The notes beneath the pieces were generated by a model. That model was given only the letters and a program-made list of their open reading frames with translations. It did not search any database and was not told the DNA's origin. 52,654 nucleotides of DNA from Oscillospiraceae bacterium (lineage in GTDB: Bacteria; Bacillota; Clostridia; Oscillospirales; UBA929): contig JAIRWH010000064.1 of the NCBI GenBank assembly GCA_031253545.1, positions 1 through 52,654 on the forward strand. The letters are read 5' to 3'. The first letter of the stretch is position 1; every line of letters begins with the position of its first letter. The position numbers and the translations under genes are program-made. This document shows, in pieces, positions 35,364 to 42,674 of this stretch.

Positions 35364-36481
35364 TGCGTCATCTCCTTTATGTTTTCCCCCCCCACTATCT
35401 CGCGGAGGCTCTTTAATATGCCCGTGCCCGCGTCAAGCGATATAGCGCCCACCTTTTCGCAAATGCGCTCTATGTACTCCAACTCCTTGAGCTTATACAG
35501 CGTGGCGTTTTCGTCCATGAGGCGGGCCGTGTCTAAAAGGCTCTTCGTGGCCGCGATTTCCTCCCTGCGGGTGATAACGGAGGCCTGCGCGGACTTTTCC
35601 GCCACCAACACGGTGTTCATAATGTCGCGTATCTCGCCGGGCAGTATGATGTCTTTCACGCCCGCGTCGGTAAACTCCACGAAAAACTCCGCCTCGCGCT
35701 CTTTGAGCTTTTGCAGCGCAAAGCCGCCTATGCTGTCTTTCTGGCGCAAAAGCTCGTCGAAGCGATATTTGCCGACAAGCTCGCGCAGGGCAAGCTGCAC
35801 GAGCACATGCAATTGCTCCTTATAATCTTTGAGCTTCGCCATTACGCTCATGGGGTCTGTGACCCGGTAGGAGCAAACGAAGTTTATGCGCAGGCTCACC
35901 TTGTCGGCGGTGAGTATCTCCTGCCCCGGTATATCGAGTTGCCGCAAGCGTGTGTCCACCACATGCACGGTCACCTTTATGTTATAATTCCAAAAGAAGT
36001 GCTGCCCGGAGCCAAGGGTGCGCTGAAACACGCCGTTATAGAAAAGCAGGCCGACGGTGCCGTCGGAAATGTCCGCCTGCACATAATAGCCGCTCGGCGC
36101 GTTGAGCATATACAGCACGGGCAGTTTGCCCGCCGAGCCGGGCTCGGTGATGTCTATAATCTCGAAGGTGTGCTTTTTGTATATGTTCCAATACGCGTAG
36201 GTGCCCGGCTTCAACATGTCCGTAATGCGCCCGTCCGTGAAATGCACGGCGAGCCTGTCGTCGGGCACCTCCACTATCGCCACGCACTTCTCGAAGTCCG
36301 CGTGGCGGCGCAACGCGGGCAGATTCATTTCCGGGAAGTCCAGTCTGCCGTCGGCGTGAAGCCTCACCACGCTCTCGCCCGCCGCCGCGCGCACACGGCG
36401 GCGACCCGGTTCGAGCATACGCAGGAATACGCCGTGCTTATAGAGCAGGCCTCTCTCGGTTTCATTGATGATAACGCGCAT
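35360..36481 (-). CDS. Slipin (SPFH/band 7 family) protein
   Basis: The 373-residue member of the stomatin/prohibitin superfamily has an SPFH core at about 125-310 ('FYNGVFQRTLGSGQHFFW', 'VDTRLRQLDIPGQEILTADKVSLRINF', 'LREL.GKYRFDELL'). A duplicated N-terminal region resembles the same entry motif ('LLYKHGVFLRMLEPGRRRV'). There is no clear membrane helix, unlike most slipins. SPFH proteins form membrane-associated rings or scaffolds. ATG 36481 has AAGGAGGG upstream. The 250-bp leader is described separately. Confidence 0.9.
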   Translation of the reverse strand: MRVIINETERGLLYKHGVFLRMLEPGRRRVRAAAGESVVRLHADGRLDFPEMNLPALRRHADFEKCVAIVEVPDDRLAVHFTDGRITDMLKPGTYAYWNIYKKHTFEIIDITEPGSAGKLPVLYMLNAPSGYYVQADISDGTVGLLFYNGVFQRTLGSGQHFFWNYNIKVTVHVVDTRLRQLDIPGQEILTADKVSLRINFVCSYRVTDPMSVMAKLKDYKEQLHVLVQLALRELVGKYRFDELLRQKDSIGGFALQKLKEREAEFFVEFTDAGVKDIILPGEIRDIMNTVLVAEKSAQASVITRREEIAATKSLLDTARLMDENATLYKLKELEYIERICEKVGAISLDAGTGILKSLREIVGGENIKEMTQ

Positions 36482-36731
36482 TGGTGTCCCTCCTTGTGTT
36501 CACGCGCCTTCCGAAAGCCCGCGCGAAACTCCCGCCCGCGAATTGAGCGACCGCGAGCGCGGAGCCGGGTCCCGTCCTCCGAGCGGGAATGGGCTCTTCG
36601 CCGAGAGTCGCGGTATCCTCCGCGCCGCCGAAAGCCGCGCGCTGCGGCCGCTTGCGGGGGTATGCGCGCAAACTGCCGCCGGGCGTTTCGGAAGTGGTCG
36701 CGTGTGTTTCCATTACAGAGGCTTTTTTGAC
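36482..36731 (-). other. Leader between the tRNA-like RNA and slipin
   Basis: This is 250 bp of GC-rich non-coding sequence on the slipin strand, with several short inverted repeats, the slipin ribosome site (36488-36496) and one copy of a 19-bp direct repeat (36668-36686). If transcription from 36893 passes the U-run at 36732 it would become a roughly 400-nt slipin leader. An 83-codon frame (36462-36713) lacks a ribosome site and is not called. Confidence 0.5.
36668..36686 (+). repeat. Direct repeat copy 1 (19 bp)
   Basis: GCAAACTGCCGCCGGGCGT, identical to 39203-39221 in the same orientation. Both copies are preceded by TATG within 1-3 bp. They bound the segment with the tRNA-like RNA and the ECF sigma pair. 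Confidence 0.85.
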
Positions 36732-36893
36732 AAAAAGCCGCTTCCGCTCTCCCGTTGAGCTACCCCGTTATCGGGGGGAGGAATCGAACCTCCGGCCTGA
36801 AGCAAGGAGCCCCGGCAGCCGGCATACCGCGGCGGCAGAGCCGCGCGGCACCGCGGCGGCGGTCACGACACCGCCGCATAGGTCATGCGGGGC
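36732..36893 (-). ncRNA. Candidate structured RNA with circularly permuted tRNA-like domain
   Basis: Reading the minus strand from 36803 to 36740, every tRNA element is present but in permuted order. They are: 3' anticodon-stem strand GCTTC (36803-36799), variable loop AGGCC, T-stem GGAGG, T-loop TTCGATT (36788-36782), CCTCC, 3' acceptor strand CCCCGAT (36776-36770). The 5' acceptor strand AACGGGG (36769-36763) follows directly, then TA, D-stem GCTC, D-loop AACGGGA with GG, GAGC (36749-36746), G26 and 5' anticodon strand GAAGC (36744-36740). The 64 nt equal a complete tRNA minus the anticodon loop; one acceptor pair (A-A) mismatches. No CCA or free 3' end exists. A 5' domain of about 90 nt contains further GC-rich hairpins (for example CCGCAT/ATGCGG). 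A U5 run at 36736-36732 may end the RNA. Confidence 0.65.
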
Positions 36894-36900
36894 AAGTGTC

Positions 36901-36929
36901 AGTATATCACGCTTTTGACAATGTGGCAA
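36901..36929 (-). promoter_or_regulatory. Promoter of the tRNA-like RNA
   Basis: On the minus strand TTGCCA (36924-36929), 17-bp spacer, TATACT (36901-36906); predicted start near 36893. No protein begins downstream for over 400 bp, so this promoter points at an RNA gene or a long leader. Confidence 0.7.
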
Positions 36930-36984
36930 GCGGATTTTTCCCGCCCGGAGAATAGGGTTGCGCCGGCTTAGCGGCAAGTGTTTC

Positions 36985-37013
36985 TTTACGCCCCCGCGCC
37001 GCCGTGGTAGAAT
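36985..37013 (+). promoter_or_regulatory. Divergent plus-strand promoter
   Basis: TTTACG (36985-36990), 17-bp spacer, TAGAAT (37008-37013). It lies about 56 bp from, and divergent to, the tRNA-like RNA promoter. It could make a short RNA ending at the hairpin 37109-37133, or a leader for the ECF sigma gene. Confidence 0.45.
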
Positions 37014-37108
37014 GGCGTATGCCACGTCGGGGTACCGTTCTTTTCCGCGATAGCGGACGAGGAGCGGGCAAAGCGGCTCACGCCGGATAACCCGAATTAT
37101 CACACCCA

Positions 37109-37133
37109 CGGAGGGCGGTATGACCGCCCTCCG
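37109..37133 (+). terminator. 10-bp GC-rich hairpin
   Basis: CGGAGGGCGG / CCGCCCTCCG with loop TATGA, perfect. No U-run follows on either strand, so termination is uncertain. The gene-free stretch 37014-37370 otherwise contains a small hairpin (CCGC-GATA-GCGG, 37045-37056), a possible ECF promoter and no gene I can support. Confidence 0.6.
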
Positions 37134-37282
37134 CCGCTATCGCCCATAACTCCACGCCCCGATATGTTCGCGGTAATCGCCCCCGCTCCCTGCCGCTTGT
37201 TTCTCACAAGTTTCGCGGGATTCCCCGAGCAAAATCTGCGAGCGCGGGGCACCGAATAAGAAACGAATATTTTCTTTTCCCG

Positions 37283-37313
37283 TGCAACCAAAGCGGATTT
37301 TTTGCGGGATATA
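37283..37313 (+). promoter_or_regulatory. Possible ECF-sigma autoregulatory promoter
   Basis: TGCAACC (37283-37289), 16-bp spacer, GGGATATA (37306-37313). The AAC core at -35 is typical of ECF promoters, and ECF operons are usually self-activated. The -10 is not diagnostic. Confidence 0.35.
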
Positions 37314-37370
37314 GGGTGAGGGCAACAGCGGCAGCACCGACAGCACCGACGGCATCAACAGCGACGGGGG

Positions 37371-37940
37371 GTGGTTTATACGGACGACGCGCAGATTGTG
37401 GACTTGTACTGGCGGCGCGATGAGGCGGCCATCGGCGAGTCCGACAAGAAGTATGGCAGATACCTGATGAAAATCGCGTTCCGGGTCCTCGCGAACTTCG
37501 AGGACAGTCAGGAGTGTGTCAACGACACGTATCTCAAGGCGTGGAACTCTATGCCGCCGCACAAGCCGGATGTCCTCTCGACGTATCTCGGAAAAATCGC
37601 GCGGCAAGTGTCCATCGACGTTTACAGGAAACGCGCGAGCAAGAAGCGGCAGGGGTCGCAGTACGCGCTGTCCCTGTCGGAGCTTGGGGAATGTGTCCCC
37701 GGCGGAGTTGACCCGGAGCGGGAGTATAACGCGTCCCTCCTGGCGGAAACCGTGGACGCGTTTCTCCGCTCGATGCCCTCTGAGACGCGCGCCGCGTTCG
37801 TCGGCAGGTACTTCTATATGGACTCAACCCGCGAGGTCGCGGGATACTGCGGGATGAGCGAGTCGAAGCTGAAGAGCCTGCTGCGCCGTACGCGGCTCAA
37901 GCTGAAAGAACATTTGGAAAAGGAGGGTTTTTTACCATGA
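37371..37940 (+). CDS. ECF-type RNA polymerase sigma factor
   Basis: The 189-residue sigma factor has region 2 ('YGRYLMKIAFRVLANFEDSQECVNDTYLKAWNS') and region 4 ('VAGYCGMSESKLKSLLRRTRLKLKEHL'). The DNA-binding helix-turn-helix and the Asp/Glu pair in region 2.2 fit ECF factors of clostridia. GTG 37371 is the start. The last codons overlap (ATGA) the transmembrane gene that follows, which is the likely anti-sigma factor. Confidence 0.93.
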   Translation: MVYTDDAQIVDLYWRRDEAAIGESDKKYGRYLMKIAFRVLANFEDSQECVNDTYLKAWNSMPPHKPDVLSTYLGKIARQVSIDVYRKRASKKRQGSQYALSLSELGECVPGGVDPEREYNASLLAETVDAFLRSMPSETRAAFVGRYFYMDSTREVAGYCGMSESKLKSLLRRTRLKLKEHLEKEGFLP

Positions 37941-39130
37941 ACGCGGAAGCAATAAGCATAGCAATCGGTTGTATCAACGACGATATGCTCGAAGAGGCGG
38001 GCGCGCTGCGCGGCAAAGCTCGAGGCGGACACCGGAAGCGTTGGGCGGGGCTCGCGGCTTGCGTCTGCGCGGCCGTCGGTCTCGTCGGCGCGGCAACGGC
38101 GTTCTTCACGGGCTTCCCGATTCTCGGCGCAAGAAGCGGCGGGAACTTCGGATGCCTCGCGGGCGGAAGTTACTACTATGCGACGGATTTCAATATCTAT
38201 CGCTATGCGGAGGGACAGCGCGAGCGGCTGATGTCAACATTCAACGTGCACAACTGGGCGGTTGACGAGCGCGGGCTTTACTTCACAAGGGGGCGGTTCC
38301 TGTACGCGAGGGAGCACGAAACGGGTCTGCAACGACTGCTCTACACGGCGAATACCGCCAACAACAAGGTCAACATCTCCCATCTCGGAAACGGCCAAAT
38401 CACCGTCTCGCCCGTGAACAGTAAGCTCTATTCGGCGACGGGTATGGCGACATACGCGCGCATTGACTGCGGAACAGGCGAGTTGCTGTGGCAGGACGAT
38501 GTGGCGGCGCTTGGTGAGCAAATGGCGATTATCTATACCGGCACACCGGACTACGAGTTCCCGGTAGGTGGCCATGCGCTCAAAATGGTGCTTGTGCCCA
38601 ACGAGGGGCTTGCCAATGATGTATACGAATTGTATTTGGACGGCGAGCCCTTCTTCGACCTATCCGAAGACGAACACATGTCTATGGAAACGATGCCTGT
38701 ATACTACGGGGAAAACCTCTTGATAAACTATCAAAAGAACGTCAAGGTATGGGGATGGGAGCGAAATGGCGAGGTTTGGAATGTCGATGAATGGCACTAC
38801 GAGGGGACCGGGGAAGTGGGGAATATACTGTTCACTTCGGGCGGCGAGGCTGTGGACTTGCCCGCGGGCAGGTACATAGCCGGCACGGACGATTCCCTTA
38901 TTTACATCGGCGGCGAACCCGACCACCCTAACCCTGTGCGGGTCAACGCCTACGATGTCAAGTCAGGGGAATCGCTGTATCTGGCGAGCATAGACCTTCA
39001 CGACGCGGCGACGGACGGGGTTTGGCTGTTCACGACCGCCCCGTGGAGCCGCAGGACGGACTGCTGGAAGTTGGTCTACGACAGCGCGGGGAAACTCATC
39101 GGCTTACAGCTCTGGGATGATGACATATAG
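37937..39130 (+). CDS. Transmembrane anti-sigma-like protein with large extracellular domain
   Basis: The 397-residue protein has a short cytoplasmic N-terminus ('AISIAIGCINDDMLEEAGAL', typical of clostridial anti-ECF proteins) and one membrane helix at about 36-58. The roughly 340-residue outer domain contains repeated Tyr/Gly strands ('GGSYYYATDFNIYRYAEG', 'DERGLYFTRGRFLYARE', 'AYDVKSGESLYLASIDL'), suggesting a beta-propeller-like sensor (DUF5050-like). It lacks the HxxxCxxC zinc motif. The 4-bp overlap with the sigma gene implies that it controls that sigma factor. Confidence 0.78.
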   Translation: MNAEAISIAIGCINDDMLEEAGALRGKARGGHRKRWAGLAACVCAAVGLVGAATAFFTGFPILGARSGGNFGCLAGGSYYYATDFNIYRYAEGQRERLMSTFNVHNWAVDERGLYFTRGRFLYAREHETGLQRLLYTANTANNKVNISHLGNGQITVSPVNSKLYSATGMATYARIDCGTGELLWQDDVAALGEQMAIIYTGTPDYEFPVGGHALKMVLVPNEGLANDVYELYLDGEPFFDLSEDEHMSMETMPVYYGENLLINYQKNVKVWGWERNGEVWNVDEWHYEGTGEVGNILFTSGGEAVDLPAGRYIAGTDDSLIYIGGEPDHPNPVRVNAYDVKSGESLYLASIDLHDAATDGVWLFTTAPWSRRTDCWKLVYDSAGKLIGLQLWDDDI

Positions 39131-39202
39131 CGGATGGCGCGCCATCGTTAGCGGAGGTGGCGGCGTTCATCTTACTTTGCGGCCTAACCCGGGACAGTAT
39201 GA

Positions 39203-39221
39203 GCAAACTGCCGCCGGGCGT
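39203..39221 (+). repeat. Direct repeat copy 2 (19 bp)
   Basis: Exact copy of 36668-36686, located 73 bp after the anti-sigma-like gene. Confidence 0.85.
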
Positions 39222-39262
39222 CAGCGGCATTTGGCTCCCGTGATTATCGGGATTATCCGGGT

Positions 39263-39297
39263 AAAGCGGAACGCCCCGAAACGGGGCGTTCCGCTTT
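39263..39297 (+). terminator. 16-bp perfect terminator hairpin
   Basis: AAAGCGGAACGCCCCG pairs perfectly with 39282-39297 across an AAA loop; the 3' arm ends in TTT. It closes the ECF/anti-sigma transcript and may work in both directions. Just upstream is a tandem GATTATC(C)GG (39242-39261) whose inverted, imperfect counterpart lies at 37083-37103. Confidence 0.8.
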
Positions 39298-39373
39298 GCT
39301 CGTGAGCCCGATTTTACGGTTACGAACCGTCCGGCCGCAACATCCAGCCAAGCAAGGCGGAGCGTTTCCACTA

Positions 39374-39402
39374 TTGACAATCGGCGTGAAACGCGCTATC
39401 AT
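39374..39402 (+). promoter_or_regulatory. Promoter of the isocitrate dehydrogenase-like gene
   Basis: TTGACA (39374-39379), 17-bp spacer, TATCAT (39397-39402), about 30 bp before the start at 39432. Confidence 0.7.
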
Positions 39403-39431
39403 GGAATAAACTTTCTATGAAGGAGCGGGTT

Positions 39432-40583
39432 ATGGACAGTTCACTCAACAAAGCGGTGGAGCAATTCACCGGTATTTTGGTCTCACAGCTCGCGCGGGCG
39501 GAAGCCATGGAAGCCGACAAGGGCTTTGCGGACTACTCCGCAATGGACAAGCTCATCATCGGCATCTGCGGCGGCGACGGCATCGGCCCGATTATCACTT
39601 CGCAGTCCGAGCGCGTGCTGCGGAAGCTGCTCGCCGAGGACACGGCGGCGGGGCGGGTGGAGTTTCGCGGCATAGACAGCCTCACCATTGAAAACCGCGC
39701 CCGCGAAGGCAAAGCCATACCCGCGCGCACACTCGCCAAGCTCAAGGAGTGCCATGTCATACTCAAAGGCCCCACCACCACCCCGCGCGAGGGCGACCCG
39801 TGGCCCAACATCGAAAGCGCCAATGTGGCCATGCGCAAAGAGTTGGACCTATTCGCCAATGTGCGCCCCGTAAAGGTGCCGCCGCAGGGCATAGACTGGG
39901 TCTTCTTCCGCGAAAACACCGAAGGCGCTTACGCCGCGGGCAGCCTGGGCGTTAATGTCGGCAACGCGCTGGCGGTGGACTTCACCATCGCCACCCACCC
40001 CGGCTGTGAGCGCATTATCAGGCTCGCCTTCGAACACGCGCGCAAAACAGGCAGAAAGCGCGTGTCTGTGGTCACCAAAGCCAATGTTATCAAAGCCACC
40101 GACGGCAAATTCCTCACCATAGCGCGTGAGATGGCGAAAGAATACCCCGAAATAGAGATGGACGACTGGTATGTGGACATCTTCGCGGCGAAGCTGATTG
40201 ACGAAAAGCGCCGCAGGGATTTTTCCGTGGTGGTGCTGCCCAACCTTTACGGCGACATCATCACCGACGAAGCCGCCGAGTTCCAGGGCGGGGTGGGCAC
40301 GGCCGGCAGCGCCAATATCGGCAGGAAGTACGCCATGTTTGAGGCCATCCACGGCTCGGCTCCGCGCATGGTGGAGGAGGGCCGCGCCCAATACGCCGAC
40401 CCGTGCTCCATGCTCCGCGCCTCCGTGCTCCTGCTTGACCATATCGGGCGCGCCGAGCAGGCGCGCCGATTGGAAAAGGCGCTTGACTTCTGTATGTTTG
40501 AGGAAAAGAAGTTGGTCATCACCGGGCGCGACACGGGTTGCACCTGCGCCCGTTTCGCCGACTATGTGGTGAGCGCGCTGTAA
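39432..40583 (+). CDS. Isocitrate/isopropylmalate dehydrogenase family, probably isocitrate dehydrogenase
   Basis: The 383-residue metal-dependent beta-decarboxylating dehydrogenase has 'GICGGDGIGP', the isocitrate-type phosphate loop S-A-N-V-A-M-R, 'FFRENTEGAYAAGS', 'VVTKANVIKATDG', 'VVVLPNLYGDIITDEAA' and 'EAIHGSAPRM'. Oxidative decarboxylation of isocitrate to 2-oxoglutarate is the best guess. The cofactor positions after HGSAP are Arg-Met, matching neither the Lys-Tyr of NADP enzymes nor the Asp-Ile of NAD enzymes as I recall them. ATG 39432 is preferred because AAGGAG precedes it; an in-frame ATG at 39417 lies upstream of that site. Confidence 0.85.
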   Translation: MDSSLNKAVEQFTGILVSQLARAEAMEADKGFADYSAMDKLIIGICGGDGIGPIITSQSERVLRKLLAEDTAAGRVEFRGIDSLTIENRAREGKAIPARTLAKLKECHVILKGPTTTPREGDPWPNIESANVAMRKELDLFANVRPVKVPPQGIDWVFFRENTEGAYAAGSLGVNVGNALAVDFTIATHPGCERIIRLAFEHARKTGRKRVSVVTKANVIKATDGKFLTIAREMAKEYPEIEMDDWYVDIFAAKLIDEKRRRDFSVVVLPNLYGDIITDEAAEFQGGVGTAGSANIGRKYAMFEAIHGSAPRMVEEGRAQYADPCSMLRASVLLLDHIGRAEQARRLEKALDFCMFEEKKLVITGRDTGCTCARFADYVVSAL

Positions 40584-40604
40584 GCGCGCGCCGGGGAGGC
40601 CGCC

Positions 40605-41717
40605 ATGCGTAGACAGATTACCGCCGTCGCGCTCTGCGCGTTGCTCATAACCTGTGTCGCGAGCCTTACTTCCGCCTTGCCCGGCGACTCCTCAGACCCG
40701 GTTGTCACCAAGAGCTACATAGACCGCGTGTTTACCCTCACGCTCCGGGAATACGCGCAAAACGCCGTATACGGCTCGTTTGCCGACTACCAAAAGTCCG
40801 TTGACCGCATATATGACGAGCTCGAGTCGCTCAACCTTGCCAACGGCGGCTCACAGGCCGCGGCATCCGCCCTTTACAGGGCGGTCGCCCGGCAGATTGA
40901 CCTTTCCGCCCCGCGCCGCGCCACAATCAACTACTCCCCCGGCGACATATTTATCGGCGGCGGGGGTTGCCAGTTCCGTGTGCTTGGTGGTGAAATGCTC
41001 ACCGCCGGGGTTTTCGTCAACCTCGCCGCGGGTTCGGAGCTTGCCGCCCACAGCCCCGCCCCGCTTGCCGCCCTGCTCGCCTCCGAGCAGGGAGCCACCC
41101 TGACGGCCTACTCCGCCGGCACCGTGGAGGTGCTGGGCAACTTCCGCTATGTGCCCTCGCCCCCCGTGCTCCACGCGGACATCGCCGCCGCGCTCAACGA
41201 GCTCGGCCTCCTCTCCGGCACAACGAGCGGGTTTGCCCACGAAAGGCCCGCCACGCGTGTCGAGGGCTTTGTGCTAATGATTATCCTGCGCGGCGAACGC
41301 GAACAGGCGCTGGCCTTCACCGGCTCAATGCCGTTTCTCGACGTGCCCGACTGGGCGTACCGCTTCATATCGTATTCCTATTCCAAGGGTTACACGGCGG
41401 GTACCTCCGCCACCACATTCTCCCCCGGCCGCCCGCTCTCCGCCGACGACTATTGCTCGATTATGCTCATGCTCCTCGGCTACGCGCCCGGCGCGGACTT
41501 CGACAGGACAAAGGCGCTCGACTTCGCCGTGTCGCTCGGCATGTATACTTCGCCCGAACGCGCGCGCCTGCGCGACTTCTTCAACCGCGACGGCCTTTTC
41601 TTCATGGAATACCGCTCTTTGGGTTTAAGGCTCAAAGATTCCGACCAAACCCTGCTTGAAAGCCTTGTGGCAAAAGGCACCGTGAGCGAGGCTGCGGCGC
41701 GGTCCGTCATGGGTTGA
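40605..41717 (+). CDS. Exported protein with SLH domain
   Basis: The 370-residue protein has a signal peptide (residues 1-24). The middle contains a beta-rich domain of unknown family ('GDIFIGGGGCQFRVLGGEML', 'YSAGTVEVLGNFRYV'). An S-layer homology motif follows at about 245-305 ('FLDVPDWAYRFISYSYSKGYTAG', 'TFSPGRPLSADDYCSIMLMLLGY'). SLH domains bind pyruvylated secondary cell-wall polymers. Only one clear repeat is visible; degenerate flanking ones are likely. The downstream Dus gene begins 3 bp after its stop. Confidence 0.86.
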   Translation: MRRQITAVALCALLITCVASLTSALPGDSSDPVVTKSYIDRVFTLTLREYAQNAVYGSFADYQKSVDRIYDELESLNLANGGSQAAASALYRAVARQIDLSAPRRATINYSPGDIFIGGGGCQFRVLGGEMLTAGVFVNLAAGSELAAHSPAPLAALLASEQGATLTAYSAGTVEVLGNFRYVPSPPVLHADIAAALNELGLLSGTTSGFAHERPATRVEGFVLMIILRGEREQALAFTGSMPFLDVPDWAYRFISYSYSKGYTAGTSATTFSPGRPLSADDYCSIMLMLLGYAPGADFDRTKALDFAVSLGMYTSPERARLRDFFNRDGLFFMEYRSLGLRLKDSDQTLLESLVAKGTVSEAAARSVMG

Positions 41718-41720
41718 GCC

Positions 41721-42674
41721 GTGGTCGCCCTCGCGCCCATGGCAGGGGTCACGGACATGGCGTTTCGTTCCCTGTGCGCGTCCCTGTTGCCCTCGCTGCG
41801 CACCACCACGGAAATGGTCAGCGCGAAGGCGCTGTGTTACGGCAACGCCAAGACCGCCGTGCTCACGCGTGTGTCTCCGGCGGAGCGGCACGCGTCCGTG
41901 CAGCTTTTCGGCTCCGACCCGGAGATTATGGCGTGTGCCGCAAGGCAAACGGCCGCCCTGCCCGGCGTGACCGCCATAGACATCAACATGGGCTGCCCCA
42001 CGCCGAAAATAGTGGCGTGCGGCGACGGTTGCGCTCTTATGCGGCACCCCGAAAAAGCCCGCGCCGTTATCGCCGCCGTGGTGGCCGCGGTGGACTTGCC
42101 CGTCACGGTTAAGTTTCGCAAAGGTTGGGACAGCGCGCACGTCAACTGCGTGGAGTTTGCCGAAGCCGCCGAAGCCGCCGGCGCCGCCGCCCTCTGCGTC
42201 CACGGGCGCACCCGCGCCCAGCTCTACTCCGGGCGCGCCGACCGGAAATGTATCGCGGCGGTGAAGCGCGCCGTGGGTATCCCCGTGACGGCAAACGGCG
42301 ACATAGACAGCCCGGAGGCCGCGCTGCGCTGCCGCGCCGCCACAAACGCCGATATGTATATGGTCGGGCGCGCCGCGTTCGGCAACCCGTGGTTGCTCGC
42401 GCAGATAGATTCCGCCCTGCGCGGCCTGCCGCCCCCGCCCCCGCCGCCTGTGGCCGAACGCCTTGAAACGGCGCGGGAGCAATTTACGCAAGCGGCGAAA
42501 GACAAGGGCGAAAAAGCCGCGTGTTTGGAGGCGAGGCGACATTTGTCGTGGTATCTGCGCGGGATTCCCGGCGCGGCTTATTATCGGCGCGAAGCGTCCG
42601 CCGTGTCCACCCCGGAGGATATATCGCGCTTGATTGCCCGGGTGACGCGAGATTGCGGGTGCGACAATGGATAA
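41721..42674 (+). CDS. dus: tRNA-dihydrouridine synthase
   Basis: The 317-residue flavoprotein reduces uridine to dihydrouridine in tRNA D-loops. It has 'LAPMAGVTDMAFRSL', the catalytic Cys in 'DINMGCPTPKI', 'VKFRKGWD', 'CVHGRTRAQLYSG' and 'NGDI...MVGRAAFGNPWL', as in DusB. The GTG start trims a few residues compared with typical DusB. A Pro-rich insert ('LPPPPPPPVAE') precedes the C-terminal helical domain. It overlaps the next gene by 8 bp. Confidence 0.93.
   Translation: MVALAPMAGVTDMAFRSLCASLLPSLRTTTEMVSAKALCYGNAKTAVLTRVSPAERHASVQLFGSDPEIMACAARQTAALPGVTAIDINMGCPTPKIVACGDGCALMRHPEKARAVIAAVVAAVDLPVTVKFRKGWDSAHVNCVEFAEAAEAAGAAALCVHGRTRAQLYSGRADRKCIAAVKRAVGIPVTANGDIDSPEAALRCRAATNADMYMVGRAAFGNPWLLAQIDSALRGLPPPPPPPVAERLETAREQFTQAAKDKGEKAACLEARRHLSWYLRGIPGAAYYRREASAVSTPEDISRLIARVTRDCGCDNG

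Noticed and set aside
36462-36713. An 83-codon minus-strand frame before slipin
   Set aside because: No ribosome site, Arg/Pro/Ala-rich composition and overlap with the slipin start; treated as leader sequence.
36740-36803. A conventional tRNA gene on the minus strand
   Set aside because: The T-arm precedes the D-arm. No 5' acceptor strand or D-arm lies upstream of the T-arm, and no T-arm or CCCCGTT acceptor strand follows the D-arm, so no normally ordered tRNA can be drawn.
36732-36893. A permuted (two-piece type) tmRNA
   Set aside because: tmRNA lacks a base-paired D-stem and needs a tag reading frame ending in hydrophobic residues such as ALAA plus stop; neither fits here, and the RNA is too short.
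36668-39221. An insertion sequence or integrative element
   Set aside because: No transposase or integrase gene and no terminal inverted repeats; only a direct repeat supports mobility, so it is left as a finding.
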